This document shows positions 45,720-54,490 of a stretch of DNA of 64,000 bases, piece after piece. Under the pieces are notes generated by a model. That model was not told where the DNA came from, did no database searches, and saw nothing but the letters and a program-made list of their open reading frames with translations. The position numbers were made by a program, and so were the translations under genes. The stretch comes from Leucobacter celer subsp. astrifaciens (GTDB lineage: Bacteria > Actinomycetota > Actinomycetes > Actinomycetales > Microbacteriaceae): NCBI RefSeq assembly GCF_001273835.1, contig NZ_JHEI01000136.1, forward strand, positions 62,001 to 126,000, written 5' to 3'. Position 1 is the stretch's first letter; every line of letters begins with the position of its first letter.

Positions 45720-45721
45720 TC
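45703..45721. repeat. 19-bp direct repeat, copy 1 (polA 3' end)
   Basis: The bases encoding the final residues and stop of PolA (ending AAAH-stop) are repeated exactly at 45798-45816, 95 bases downstream. The duplication may be a scar of a local rearrangement. Confidence 0.75.
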
Positions 45722-45728
45722 GTCGGAA

Positions 45729-45750
45729 CGTGGCCTGAGGGCAGGCCACG
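45729..45750. terminator. Likely polA terminator
   Basis: CGTGGCCTG pairs with CAGGCCACG (9 bp) around a 4-base loop, 9 bases after the polA stop. A second hairpin, GCGAAGC-TGT-GCTTCGC, follows at 45763-45779. Confidence 0.65.
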
Positions 45751-45797
45751 CGGCGTCGACGCGCGAAGCTGTGCTTCGCTCGAAGCGTCTGGCCGGG

Positions 45798-45816
45798 ACG
45801 CTGCCGCGCACTGATC
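45798..45816. repeat. 19-bp direct repeat, copy 2
   Basis: An exact copy of the polA 3' end lying in non-coding DNA, between the second hairpin and the rpsA promoter. Confidence 0.75.
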
Positions 45817-45857
45817 CCGGGACCGGGAAGCGCGGAGAGTCCCGGGCGTGTCGGCGC

Positions 45858-45886
45858 TTGTCGCCGCCGCGCCGCCGGGGTAAGCT
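45858..45886 (+). promoter_or_regulatory. rpsA promoter (TTGTCG - 17 - TAAGCT)
   Basis: A -35 TTGTCG (45858-45863) and a -10 TAAGCT (45881-45886) are spaced 17 bases apart. The leader would be about 115 bases and could carry ribosomal-protein autoregulation. The rest of the polA-rpsA gap holds no gene. Confidence 0.6.
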
Positions 45887-46009
45887 TGAGTGTCACATCT
45901 GTGGCGACTCAATCATGTCCAAATGTGGACGCGCCTCGCGAATCGTCGGATTCGGCCGATTGTTCGGTGCGCGCTCACCTGATTCCTGTCCATTCTGGAG
46001 ACCAATTTC

Positions 46010-47455
46010 ATGACGAACGCAACGACCGAGAGCAAGCAGGTCGCGATCAACGACATCGGCTCAGCCGACGACTTCCTTGCAGCGGTCGAATCGACCCTGA
46101 AGTTCTTCAACGACGGTGACCTCATCGAGGGCACCGTGGTGAAGATCGACCGCGACGAGGTGCTCCTCGACGTGGGTTACAAGACCGAGGGCGTCATCCC
46201 CTCGCGCGAGCTGTCCATCAAGCACGACGTGAACCCCGATGAGGTCGTTCAGGTCGGCGATCCCGTAGAGGCGCTCGTGCTCCAGAAGGAGGACAAGGAA
46301 GGTCGCCTCATCCTGTCCAAGAAGCGCGCGCAGTACGAGCGTGCTTGGGGCGATGTGGAGCGCATCAAGGAGAACGAGGGCGTCGTCACCGGCACCGTGA
46401 TCGAGGTCGTCAAGGGCGGCCTGATCGTCGACATCGGTCTCCGCGGCTTCCTCCCCGCCTCGCTCATCGAGCTGCGCCGCGTGCGCGACCTGACCCCCTA
46501 CCTGGGCCAGGAGATCGAGGCCAAGATCCTCGAGCTCGACAAGAACCGCAACAACGTGGTGCTCTCGCGTCGTGCGCTCCTCGAGGAGACGCAGTCGGCG
46601 ACCCGCTCCTCGTTCCTCGCCGAGCTCAAGCCCGGCCAGGTGCGCAAGGGCGTCATCTCGTCGATCGTCAACTTCGGCGCGTTCGTCGACCTGGGCGGCG
46701 TGGACGGCCTCGTGCACGTCTCCGAGCTGTCGTGGAAGCACATCGAGCACGCCTCCGACGTGGTCGAGGTCGGCCAGGAGGTCACCGTCGAGGTGCTCTC
46801 CGTCGAGCTGGACCGCGAGCGCGTCTCGCTGTCGCTCAAGGCGACCCAGGAGGATCCGTGGCAGGTCTTCGCCCGCACTCACGCGATCGGCCAGATCGCC
46901 CCGGGCGTCGTCACCAAGCTCGTGCCCTTCGGCGCATTCGTGCGCGTGGCGGACGGCATCGAGGGCCTCGTGCACATCTCGGAGCTGTCGGGTCAGCACG
47001 TCGAGCTCGCCGAGCAGGTCGTGCAGGCCGGCCAGGAGGTCTTCGTCAAGATCATCGACATCGATCTCGATCGTCGTCGCATCTCGCTCAGCCTCAAGCA
47101 GGCGAACGAGGGCGTGGATCCCGAGGGCACCGAGTTCGATCCGGCGCTCTACGGCATGACCACGGAGTACGACGAGAACGGCGAGTACAAGTACCCCGAG
47201 GGCTTCGATCCCGAGACCCAGGAGTGGAAGGAAGGCTTCGAGTCCCAGCGCGAGAAGTGGGAGCAGGAGTACGCTGCTGCCCAGGATCGCTGGGAGGCTC
47301 ACAAGAAGCAGGTCGCCGCTTCGCTCACCGAGGTCGTCGCGGCCCCCGCTGCGGACAACGCCTCCTCGAGCTTCTCGAGCGACTCGGCCTCGACCGGCGC
47401 TCTCGCCGACGACGCCGCGCTCGCGGCGCTGAAGGCGCAGCTCGAGGGCAACTAA
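46010..47455 (+). CDS. rpsA: 30S ribosomal protein S1
   Basis: S1 helps load mRNA on the ribosome. The 481-residue protein has four S1 RNA-binding repeats (about 35-105, 122-190, 208-277, 293-362), seen as GTVVKIDRDEVLLDVG, GTVIEVVKGGLIVDIG, GVISSIVNFGAFVDLG and GVVTKLVPFGAFVRV. A C-terminal acidic, Trp- and Ser-rich tail (about 375-481) follows. Four repeats is the actinobacterial form, against six in E. coli. It is closed by a 20-bp stem terminator. Confidence 0.97.
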   Translation: MTNATTESKQVAINDIGSADDFLAAVESTLKFFNDGDLIEGTVVKIDRDEVLLDVGYKTEGVIPSRELSIKHDVNPDEVVQVGDPVEALVLQKEDKEGRLILSKKRAQYERAWGDVERIKENEGVVTGTVIEVVKGGLIVDIGLRGFLPASLIELRRVRDLTPYLGQEIEAKILELDKNRNNVVLSRRALLEETQSATRSSFLAELKPGQVRKGVISSIVNFGAFVDLGGVDGLVHVSELSWKHIEHASDVVEVGQEVTVEVLSVELDRERVSLSLKATQEDPWQVFARTHAIGQIAPGVVTKLVPFGAFVRVADGIEGLVHISELSGQHVELAEQVVQAGQEVFVKIIDIDLDRRRISLSLKQANEGVDPEGTEFDPALYGMTTEYDENGEYKYPEGFDPETQEWKEGFESQREKWEQEYAAAQDRWEAHKKQVAASLTEVVAAPAADNASSSFSSDSASTGALADDAALAALKAQLEGN

Positions 47456-47487
47456 GGCCCTCCGCCCGAACTCCGGGTGAGTGTCAG

Positions 47488-47532
47488 ACCGAAGGCCCGG
47501 TCCCCGCGCAGAGCGGGGACCGGGCCTTCGGT
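47488..47532. terminator. Bidirectional terminator, 20-bp perfect stem
   Basis: Bases 47488-47507 pair perfectly with 47513-47532 around a 5-base loop (GCAGA). It lies between the convergent rpsA and DUF4126 genes. Confidence 0.85.
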
Positions 47533-47546
47533 GTACCGGCGGCGGG

Positions 47547-48161
47547 CTACCCGGTGGCCGGGGTCGCACTGTCGCGGCGCGCGGCGCGCTCGGCGAGCGC
47601 CCTGCGGAGACGGCGGATCAGCACGACGACCACCGCGACGAGCAGCACGAGCGCCAGGACGGGCACGATGACCGCGAGGACCGTCAGCACCACGGCGCCC
47701 AGATCCTCCAGCGTGCTCGAGACGGCGGCTCCCGCGCCCGCGGTGAGCGCGTTGATCACGGGCCTCGCCACGGCCTTCAGCACGTGCGGCACGAGTGCGA
47801 TGAGCACACCGAGCACGAACGGCCAGAATTGCGCCGAGGTGACGAACTCGGCGGGGTCGGCGACCGCGAAGGTGTCGCTCGACGACCCGGCGGAGAACAC
47901 GATGCCGCCGGACGCGGGGCGCACGACGGTCTGCAGCACGTCGTTGACGCTGTCGAGTGCCGGGAACTTGTCGACCAGCACCTCGACGACCAGCAGCACG
48001 CCGAGGACGCCGAGCGCCCACTCGTTCTCGATCCACGACCAGGCCGTCGGCAGCTGCACCAGGTCGGTGAATCTCGACAGCAGGCCGAGTCCGAGCAGCG
48101 GGATGTAGGCGTTGAGGCCCGCCGATGCAGCGAGGGTCATACCGGTGATGATTTCGAGCAT
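47547..48161 (-). CDS. DUF4126 family membrane protein
   Basis: The 204-residue protein has about four hydrophobic segments (about 5-30, 46-62, 113-130, 155-182) and a basic C-terminus. The opening LEIITGMTLAASAGLNAYIPLLGLGLL is the hallmark of DUF4126 (AASAGLNAY). The function is unknown. The ATG at 48161 was chosen because AGGAGG lies 5 bases upstream; a GTG two codons earlier is also in frame. A TAGGCT -10 (48179-48184, minus strand) lies 17 bases before it, so this transcript has a short leader. Confidence 0.88.
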   Translation of the reverse strand: MLEIITGMTLAASAGLNAYIPLLGLGLLSRFTDLVQLPTAWSWIENEWALGVLGVLLVVEVLVDKFPALDSVNDVLQTVVRPASGGIVFSAGSSSDTFAVADPAEFVTSAQFWPFVLGVLIALVPHVLKAVARPVINALTAGAGAAVSSTLEDLGAVVLTVLAVIVPVLALVLLVAVVVVLIRRLRRALAERAARRDSATPATG

Positions 48162-48264
48162 GGACACCTCCTGTTCCCAGCCTATGCTGCCTGGGTAGGG
48201 TATTTGCTATGAAAAGATTCGGGCGTCTCGCCCGGGTTTGTGCGGGTTGGATCGGGGGAGAGCC

Positions 48265-48864
48265 GTGAAGTTGATCGGGCTGACGGGCGGAATCGCATCG
48301 GGGAAGTCCACCATCGGACGGCGCCTGGAACAGCTGGGCGCGGTGCGCATCGACGCCGACGAGCTGGCGCGAGAGGCCGTCGCCCCGGGGTCGCCGGGTC
48401 TGGCGAGCGTGCTCGATCGCTTCGGCGAGCATCTGCGACGCGAGGACGGCACGCTGGATCGTGCGGCGCTGGGGGCGATCGTGTTCGGCGACGCCGAGGC
48501 GCTCGAGGCTCTGAACGGCATCGTGCATCCCGAGGTGCGGCGGCTGTTCGCCGCTCGCGCGGAGGCGGCGAGGGATCGGGATCCCGACGCCGTGGTGGTC
48601 TACGAGGTGCCGCTGCTCGTCGAGGCTGCGAGGGATCAGGGCTGGGACCTGGTGGTCGTCGCGGAGACACCTGCCGAGCAGCGCATCGAGCGGATGGTCG
48701 AACTGCGGGGGATGAACGAGGCCGACGCGCGCAGCCGGATCGAGAGTCAGGCGAGCGATGCCGAGCGACGCGCGGTCGCCGACGTGATCATCGACACCTC
48801 GGGCACTCGGGCTGCGACGCAGGCGCAGGTCGACGCGCTGTGGCGGAGCATCACGTCCGGCTGA
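48265..48864 (+). CDS. coaE: Dephospho-CoA kinase
   Basis: CoaE phosphorylates dephospho-CoA in the last step of CoA synthesis. The 199-residue protein has the P-loop LTGGIASGKST at 5-15, IDADELAREAV near 30, the LVEA lid region near 118, and VIIDTSGT at the end. It lacks the extra C-terminal domain found in mycobacterial CoaE. The GTG at 48265 follows GGGGGAG. It converges on VKOR with only 3 bases between the stops and no visible terminator. Confidence 0.95.
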   Translation: MKLIGLTGGIASGKSTIGRRLEQLGAVRIDADELAREAVAPGSPGLASVLDRFGEHLRREDGTLDRAALGAIVFGDAEALEALNGIVHPEVRRLFAARAEAARDRDPDAVVVYEVPLLVEAARDQGWDLVVVAETPAEQRIERMVELRGMNEADARSRIESQASDAERRAVADVIIDTSGTRAATQAQVDALWRSITSG

Positions 48865-48867
48865 GCG

Positions 48868-49479
48868 TCACATCCGGCTGAACTCGGAGATCCAGTCGAG
48901 CTGCAGCTGCGCGATGAACGCGATGGCGACGTAGCAGAGCAGCACGATCACCCACGTCCACGAGTAGAGGCGCTGGAACACGGCCCGCGCCGACGCGCCG
49001 AGCGGGACATCCCCGACCGCATAGGGGCGGAAGAGCGAGACCCACCACAACGGGATCATGACGCTCCACACGACCATGCACCAGGGGCAGAGCGTTCCGA
49101 GGACGAAGACGCTCTGCGAGAAGAGCCAGCAGATGAAGACGAAGCCGCCCAGCAGACCGAGCTGGTACAGCGTCCAGAACCAGCGGGAGAACCGGGCGCC
49201 CGCGAGCAGCGCGACACCGACGGCGATCGGTGCCACGAAGGCGGAGACGCCGATGATCGTGTTGCTGAAGCCGAACAGCGAGCCCTGCCAGGATCCCATG
49301 TTGGGGCCGCAGGTGACGAGGATGCTGACGTTGCAATTGGGCACGTAGTCGGCGTTCGTCAGCGTCTTGATGTACTCCGTGAGCAGCTCGAACGAGGCGA
49401 ACCAGCCGATCGCTCCCGCGATGATGGAGAAGACGGCGAAAACTGTCGGCCGCGAAGGCGAACGGGGTTCAGAAGTCAT
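48868..49479 (-). CDS. VKOR family disulfide-forming membrane protein
   Basis: Bacterial VKOR reoxidises a DsbA-like partner by passing electrons to quinone. The 203-residue protein has five hydrophobic segments. The paired loop cysteines are in NCNVSILVTCG (near 49-57). The quinone-side active site is CPWC near 133 at the end of a membrane helix. The conserved Ser/Trp of the loop (GSWQGS) is also present. No DsbA gene is adjacent; the thioredoxin domain fused to NhaA at 61 kb has lost its cysteines and cannot be the partner. Confidence 0.92.
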   Translation of the reverse strand: MTSEPRSPSRPTVFAVFSIIAGAIGWFASFELLTEYIKTLTNADYVPNCNVSILVTCGPNMGSWQGSLFGFSNTIIGVSAFVAPIAVGVALLAGARFSRWFWTLYQLGLLGGFVFICWLFSQSVFVLGTLCPWCMVVWSVMIPLWWVSLFRPYAVGDVPLGASARAVFQRLYSWTWVIVLLCYVAIAFIAQLQLDWISEFSRM

Positions 49480-49485
49480 GGCCCG

Positions 49486-49491
49486 ATCCTA
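49486..49491 (-). promoter_or_regulatory. Leaderless -10 (TAGGAT) for the VKOR gene
   Basis: On the minus strand TAGGAT is 6 bases before the ATG at 49479. Confidence 0.55.
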
Positions 49492-49518
49492 CTCACGGTG
49501 TCTTCGAGCAACCCGTGA

Positions 49519-49524
49519 CATAAT
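49519..49524 (+). promoter_or_regulatory. Possible -10 (CATAAT) for rne
   Basis: CATAAT would give a leader of nearly 190 bases before the rne ATG. No matching -35 was found. Confidence 0.4.
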
Positions 49525-49573
49525 GGAGTGCGGCGCGAGGAGCCGAGAGGGCATCTCGCGCGCACAGTCTTTT

Positions 49574-49632
49574 GGCGGTCGGAAGGCCGCCACCGGTCGA
49601 AGAGCGACCGAGCGCGGATGATCGCATCCGCG
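49574..49632 (+). promoter_or_regulatory. Structured 5' leader of rne
   Basis: Two hairpins lie in the long leader: GGCGG (49574-49578) with CCGCC (49587-49591), and CGCGGATG-ATCG-CATCCGCG (49613-49632, 8-bp stem). In E. coli the rne leader is cut by RNase E to regulate its own level; a similar role here is inference. Confidence 0.4.
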
Positions 49633-49718
49633 GAGAACAGGATTCGCGGGTCATTCCGCATACATACGAGGTTTCCGGGGAGAACGAGCTTCGCTCCGGG
49701 CAAGAGGAGACACCAGGA

Positions 49719-52142
49719 ATGGTGAAGAGCACAACAGAAGACCATCACGAAGATGCGACCGGTGCGGCTGACGCTGCCGTGACGAGCGGGGGAACCCTCC
49801 CGGAGCCGGCTGCGGCCGACGCCGCTGAGGCGACCGAGGTCGCCCAGGCCGACGGGGATTCCGCACCCGCGGCCGTCCCGTTCGCCGAGATGAGCCCCGA
49901 GGAGCGGTTCCGCGCGACCACGCGCCTGATCTTCCTGGCGCCGGACGTACCGCCGGTGCAGCCGCGGCCGCGCCGCAGCGACTGGCGATTCGGCGATCCG
50001 CAGCAGAACGATCCGCGTCAGCGCGACCCGCGGCAGGCCGAGCCGCGGCAGGGCGACCCGCGCCGCGGCGAGCCTCGCGGCGGCGAGCTGCGTCAGCTCG
50101 ATGAGCTGCTCGACCAGCAGTTCTCGCGCGACGAGGACGCCGGCGAACGGGAGTCGGGATCGCGGCGCACGCGCCGCCGCTCCGGCGGGGGCGAGGGATC
50201 CTCCGACGACGACGCGCCCCGCCGCCAGCAGCGTCAGGCCCCGGTGATCACCGAGCCCCAGAAGGTGAAGGGCTCGACCCGCCTCGAGGCGAAGAAGCAG
50301 CGCCGCCGCGATGGCCGCGATTCCGGTCGCCGCCGCATGGTGATCACGGAGTCGGAGTTCCTGGCCCGCCGCGAGGCGGTCGACCGCGAGATGATCGTGC
50401 GGACCACCGCGGATCGCGTGCAGATCGGCGTGCTCGAGGACAAGGTGCTGGTGGAGCACTACGTGGCGCGGTCGAGCGAGTCCTCGCTCATCGGCAACGT
50501 GTACCTCGGCCGCGTGCAGAACGTGCTGCCGAGCATGGAGGCGGCGTTCGTCGACATCGGGCGCGGACGCAACGCGGTGCTGTACTCGGGCGAGGTCGAC
50601 TGGTCCGAGTTCGAAGGCGGCAACACGGCGCGCAAGATCGAGAACGCGCTGAAGCCCGGCGACCAGGTGCTCGTGCAGGTGACCAAGGATCCCGTCGGAC
50701 ACAAGGGCGCTCGGCTCACGAGCCAGATCTCGCTCCCCGGCCGCTTCCTCGTCTACGTGCCGGGCGGGGCCATGAACGGCATCTCCCGCAAGCTGCCGGA
50801 CACGGAGCGCGCCCGCCTGAAGAAGATCCTCAAGGAGGTGCTGCCCACCGGCGCCGGCGTCATCGTGCGCACCGCCGCGGAGGGTGCCAGCGAGGATCAG
50901 CTCACCCATGATGTGCAGCGGCTCACCCGGCAGTGGGAGTCGATCCGGAAGCGGGTCGAGAAGGGCGGCGGCCCGGTGCTGCTGCACTCCGAGCCCGACA
51001 TGCTCATCAAGATCGTGCGCGACGTCTTCAACGAGGACTTCCACCGGCTGCTGATCTCGGGTGATGACACCTACGACACCATCGAGAACTACCTCTCGCA
51101 GGTGGCGCCCGACCTGCTGCAGCGCGTGGAGCGCCACGACGGTGAGCGGGATATCTTCGACCAGTACCGCATCACCGAGCAGATCGCCAAGGCGCTCGAC
51201 CGCAAGGTGTGGCTGCCCTCGGGCGGTTCTCTCGTCATCGACCGCACCGAGGCGATGACCGTGATCGACGTCAACACCGGCAAGTTCGTCGGTTCCGGCG
51301 GAAACCTCGAGGAGACCGTCACCAAGAACAACCTGGAGGCGGCCGAGGAGATCGTCCGCCAGCTGCGTCTGCGGGACATCGGCGGCATCATCGTGGTGGA
51401 CTTCATCGACATGGTGCTGGAGTCGAACCGCGACCTCGTGCTGCGCCGGCTGGTCGAGTGCCTCAGCCGGGATCGTACCAAGCATCAGGTGGCGGAGGTG
51501 ACCTCGCTCGGTCTGGTGCAGATGACCCGTAAGAAGCTCGGCCTGGGGCTGCTCGAGTCGTTCAGCGAGTCGTGCGAGGTGTGCGCGGGGCGCGGCATCA
51601 TCGTGCACCACGAGCCCGTGACCAAGCACCGCAGCGAGGGTTCCCCGCGCGGTGCCAAGCGCGGCAAGGGGGCGCAGCCCCAGCACGACGTCAAGTCGCA
51701 GACTCACTCCATCACCGATGGCGCGAAGAACATGCTCGCCCAGGTGGCGGCGTCGACGATCCAGGCCGCGAAGGCCTCGGAGCCCGAAGCGGCCGGCGGA
51801 ACCTCCGCCGAGCGGCCCTCGGTCAGCGGCAAGGTGCGGTCCCGCGGTCCCGCGGAGCCGCAGGACGCCGCAGCGCAGCCGCAGGCCGGACTCGGCTCGC
51901 TGCTCGACTCGGTGCTCGAGGCGCTGCCCGAGGCCCCCGCGACCGGCAACGGCCGGGCGCGCAGCCGCAGGGTCTCCACGGCTCCGATCCGCGGCGGTGC
52001 CGAGCAGGCGCAGGACCGCGCTCCGCGGAGCGAACCGGCCGCTGCTGCCGAAGCCCCCGTGGACGCCGCAGCGCAGGCTCAGCTGGCCCTGGCGCAGGCG
52101 CTCGAGGAGACCGTGCGCCGTCGTGAGGCCGAGCGGGAGTGA
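49719..52142 (+). CDS. rne: Ribonuclease E/G
   Basis: RNase E is the main endonuclease for mRNA decay and rRNA/tRNA processing. The 807-residue protein has an acidic and then basic disordered N-terminal region (about 1-220) that includes 5-residue repeats of the DPRQ/EPRQ type (about 90-122). The catalytic core (about 225-640) follows: S1-like domain with GNVYLGRVQNVLPSMEAAFVD, catalytic Asp in VIDVNTGKFVG (near 515) and in VVDFIDM (near 559), and the zinc-link CEVCAGRG near 620. An Ala/Glu-rich tail ends it. N-terminal extensions are typical of actinobacterial RNase E. ATG with GAGGAGA upstream. Confidence 0.95.
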   Translation: MVKSTTEDHHEDATGAADAAVTSGGTLPEPAAADAAEATEVAQADGDSAPAAVPFAEMSPEERFRATTRLIFLAPDVPPVQPRPRRSDWRFGDPQQNDPRQRDPRQAEPRQGDPRRGEPRGGELRQLDELLDQQFSRDEDAGERESGSRRTRRRSGGGEGSSDDDAPRRQQRQAPVITEPQKVKGSTRLEAKKQRRRDGRDSGRRRMVITESEFLARREAVDREMIVRTTADRVQIGVLEDKVLVEHYVARSSESSLIGNVYLGRVQNVLPSMEAAFVDIGRGRNAVLYSGEVDWSEFEGGNTARKIENALKPGDQVLVQVTKDPVGHKGARLTSQISLPGRFLVYVPGGAMNGISRKLPDTERARLKKILKEVLPTGAGVIVRTAAEGASEDQLTHDVQRLTRQWESIRKRVEKGGGPVLLHSEPDMLIKIVRDVFNEDFHRLLISGDDTYDTIENYLSQVAPDLLQRVERHDGERDIFDQYRITEQIAKALDRKVWLPSGGSLVIDRTEAMTVIDVNTGKFVGSGGNLEETVTKNNLEAAEEIVRQLRLRDIGGIIVVDFIDMVLESNRDLVLRRLVECLSRDRTKHQVAEVTSLGLVQMTRKKLGLGLLESFSESCEVCAGRGIIVHHEPVTKHRSEGSPRGAKRGKGAQPQHDVKSQTHSITDGAKNMLAQVAASTIQAAKASEPEAAGGTSAERPSVSGKVRSRGPAEPQDAAAQPQAGLGSLLDSVLEALPEAPATGNGRARSRRVSTAPIRGGAEQAQDRAPRSEPAAAAEAPVDAAAQAQLALAQALEETVRRREAERE

Positions 52143-52159
52143 CACGCGGGAACGTCTAT

Positions 52160-52189
52160 TTGACCATACTCGGTGGTTCACGATATTAT
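52160..52189 (+). promoter_or_regulatory. rplU-rpmA promoter (TTGACC - 18 - TATTAT)
   Basis: The -35 TTGACC (52160-52165) and -10 TATTAT (52184-52189) are the closest to consensus in the window, as expected for ribosomal genes. The leader is about 97 bases and contains a CCGCCC/GGGCGG hairpin near its 5' end. Confidence 0.8.
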
Positions 52190-52292
52190 TGAGCGTTGGT
52201 GCCGCCCTCGCGGGCGGTGAACACCTCAGACTTCGAAGGCGGCGGGGGCTGCACTTCGACACGGAAGACGATCCTCAAGAAAAGGGTGACAA

Positions 52293-52601
52293 GTGGTTTA
52301 CGCAGTAGTGCGCGCAAGCGGCCGGCAGGAGAAGGTCGAGGTCGGTTCGATCCTCACCGTCAATCGTGTGGCGGGTGACGCTAAGGGCAAGCTGGAGCTT
52401 CCCGCGGTGCTGCTCGTCGACGGCGACAAGGTGACGACCGATGCCGCGGCCTTGGCCAAAGTGAAGGTGACCGCAGAGGTGCTCAACGATCTCCGCGGCC
52501 CGAAGATCGTGATCCAGCGCTACAAGAACAAGACCGGATACAAGAGCCGCCAGGGTCACCGTCAGGACCTGACCCGCATCAAGGTCACCGGCATCAAGTA
52601 A
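52293..52601 (+). CDS. rplU: 50S ribosomal protein L21
   Basis: The 102-residue protein has the family start [17 protein letters not shown]. It ends with the signature [28 protein letters not shown] start with AAAAGGGTG upstream. It is followed by rpmA after 49 bases, the usual pair. Confidence 0.97.
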   Translation: MVYAVVRASGRQEKVEVGSILTVNRVAGDAKGKLELPAVLLVDGDKVTTDAAALAKVKVTAEVLNDLRGPKIVIQRYKNKTGYKSRQGHRQDLTRIKVTGIK

Positions 52602-52650
52602 ACGCTTCGGCGAGCAACTGCTCGCCAGCTCATCTAAGGAGTAGAGACTC

Positions 52651-52905
52651 ATGGCACATAAGAAGGGCGCCAGCTCCACCCGCAACGGTCGCGATTCGAA
52701 CGCGCAGCGCCTCGGCGTCAAGCGCTTCGGCGGCCAGCAGGTCAACGCCGGCGAGATCATCGTGCGTCAGCGCGGAACCCACTTCCACCCCGGCGCCAAT
52801 GTGGGCCGCGGCGGAGACGACACGCTGTTCGCGCTGTCGGCGGGTGCGGTCGAGTTCGGTGTGAAGGGCGGCCGCAAGGTCGTCAACATCGTGGCTGCTG
52901 CGTAA
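52651..52905 (+). CDS. rpmA: 50S ribosomal protein L27
   Basis: The 84-residue basic protein starts [20 protein letters not shown], whose N-terminal tail reaches the peptidyl-transferase centre. [20 protein letters not shown] follows. There is no cleaved Firmicutes-type N-terminal extension. TAAGGAG lies just upstream. A terminator-like hairpin follows its stop. Confidence 0.97.
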   Translation: MAHKKGASSTRNGRDSNAQRLGVKRFGGQQVNAGEIIVRQRGTHFHPGANVGRGGDDTLFALSAGAVEFGVKGGRKVVNIVAAA

Positions 52906-52919
52906 CACTCAGCATCAAC

Positions 52920-52946
52920 GGCGAGGCGGGCTTCGGCTCGCCTTTT
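52920..52946 (+). terminator. Terminator after rpmA
   Basis: GGCGAG pairs with CTCGCC (6 bp, 11-base loop) and is followed by TTTT. It lies between rpmA and obg, so it may reduce read-through from the strong rplU promoter. Confidence 0.6.
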
Positions 52947-52984
52947 GCCGTATCTAGACGAAACATTTCGAGGAGACGCACGCC

Positions 52985-54490
52985 ATGGTGACATTCGTGG
53001 ATCAGGTGCAGGTGCACCTGCAGGCTGGACGCGGCGGCAACGGCTGCGTGTCGATCCGGCGCGAGAAGTTCAAGCCGCTCGCGGGCCCCGACGGGGGCGC
53101 GGGCGGGCACGGCGGCGACGTCGTGATCCTCGCCGACCCGCAGGTCACCACACTGCTCGAGTATCACCGCCGCCCCCACTGCACCGCCGAGAACGGCGGA
53201 TACGGCGCTGGTGACTACCGCGCGGGCACGAACGGTGCCGAGCTGGTGCTTCCGGTGCCGGTGGGCACGGTCGTGAAGGACGCGGCGGGGGAGACCCTCA
53301 TCGACCTCACGGAGCCGGGCACGCGTTTCCTCGCCGCGAAGGGCGGCCTCGGCGGCCTCGGTAATCACGCGCTCGCCAGCTCGAAGCGCAAGGCCCCGGG
53401 CTTCGCGCTGCTCGGCACGGAGGGGTGGAGCGGCACGCTCACGCTCGAGCTGAAGACGATCGCCGACGTGGCTCTCGTCGGCTACCCCTCGGCGGGCAAA
53501 TCGAGTCTCATCGCGGCGATGAGCGCCGCGAAGCCCAAGATCGCCGACTATCCGTTCACCACGCTGCATCCCAATCTGGGGGTGGTGCAAGTCGCGGACC
53601 ATCGCTTCACCGTTGCGGATGTGCCCGGTCTCATCGAGGGCGCCAGCGAGGGCAAGGGCCTCGGCCTCGACTTCCTGCGGCACGTCGAGCGCTGCAGCGC
53701 GCTGCTGCACGTGCTCGACTGCGCGACGCTCGAGCCGGGACGCGACCCGCTCTCGGATCTCGAGGTGATCCGCGGCGAGCTCGCGGCCTACCCGGTGCCC
53801 GAGGGGCAGACACCGCTGCTCGAGCGCCCTCAGCTGATCGCGCTCAACAAGATCGACGTGCCCGAGGCCCGCGAGCTGGCCGATTTCGTGCGCCCCGACC
53901 TCGAGGCGCAGGGGTATCGCGTGTTCGAGATCTCGACGGTGTCGCACGAGGGCCTGCGCGAGCTGGGCTTCGCGCTCGCCGAACTGGTGGAGGAGGCCAG
54001 GGCGCGCGAACTCGCCGATATCGCGGAGCAGCCGCGCATCGTGCTGCAGCCCAAGGCGGTCAACGACGGAGGTTTCCGCGTGGTGCCGGAGGGGGGCAGC
54101 TACGGCACGCTCTATCGCATCCTCGGAGCGAAGCCCGAGCGCTGGGTCGAGCAGACCGACTTCACGAACGACGAGGCCGTGGGCTATCTCGCCGACCGAC
54201 TGCAGAAGCTGGGCGTCGAGGACGCGCTGGTCAAGGCCGGCGCGACCGCCGGATCGACCGTCGTGATCGGGCCCGGATCCGGTGTGGTCTTCGACTGGGA
54301 GCCGACGCTCACGAGCGCGGCCGAGGTGCAGATGGGTGCCCGCGGCACCGACCTGCGCGTGGAGCAGAACGAGCGTCGCACCAACAAGGACCGCCGCGTC
54401 AGCTATCACGAGCGCATGGACGCCAAGGCGGAGGCTCGCGCCGAGCTGGAGCGTGAGCGCAAGGCGGGCATGTGGGAGGACCAGTCTTGA
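52985..54490 (+). CDS. obg: Obg family GTPase
   Basis: Obg is an essential GTPase in 50S assembly and stress signalling. The 501-residue protein has the glycine-rich Obg fold (about 1-158: [33 protein letters not shown]). The G domain (about 160-330) has G1 GYPSAGKS near 166, G3 [16 protein letters not shown] and G4 NKID. A C-terminal OCT domain covers about 350-430. A charged tail (about 450-501) ends it. ATG with CGAGGAG upstream. It overlaps proB by 4 bases. Confidence 0.97.
   Translation: MVTFVDQVQVHLQAGRGGNGCVSIRREKFKPLAGPDGGAGGHGGDVVILADPQVTTLLEYHRRPHCTAENGGYGAGDYRAGTNGAELVLPVPVGTVVKDAAGETLIDLTEPGTRFLAAKGGLGGLGNHALASSKRKAPGFALLGTEGWSGTLTLELKTIADVALVGYPSAGKSSLIAAMSAAKPKIADYPFTTLHPNLGVVQVADHRFTVADVPGLIEGASEGKGLGLDFLRHVERCSALLHVLDCATLEPGRDPLSDLEVIRGELAAYPVPEGQTPLLERPQLIALNKIDVPEARELADFVRPDLEAQGYRVFEISTVSHEGLRELGFALAELVEEARARELADIAEQPRIVLQPKAVNDGGFRVVPEGGSYGTLYRILGAKPERWVEQTDFTNDEAVGYLADRLQKLGVEDALVKAGATAGSTVVIGPGSGVVFDWEPTLTSAAEVQMGARGTDLRVEQNERRTNKDRRVSYHERMDAKAEARAELERERKAGMWEDQS

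Noticed and set aside
42588-45896. A minus-strand open frame of about 1100 codons opposite polA that ends in the thioesterase
   Set aside because: Only the last 145 codons (from the ATG at 43025) resemble a protein. The rest is the mirror of polA, a common effect of high GC with few stops on the opposite strand.
45771-46013. An 80-residue frame between polA and rpsA
   Set aside because: It has no ribosome site, crosses the rpsA promoter and the polA-end repeat, and overlaps the rpsA start.
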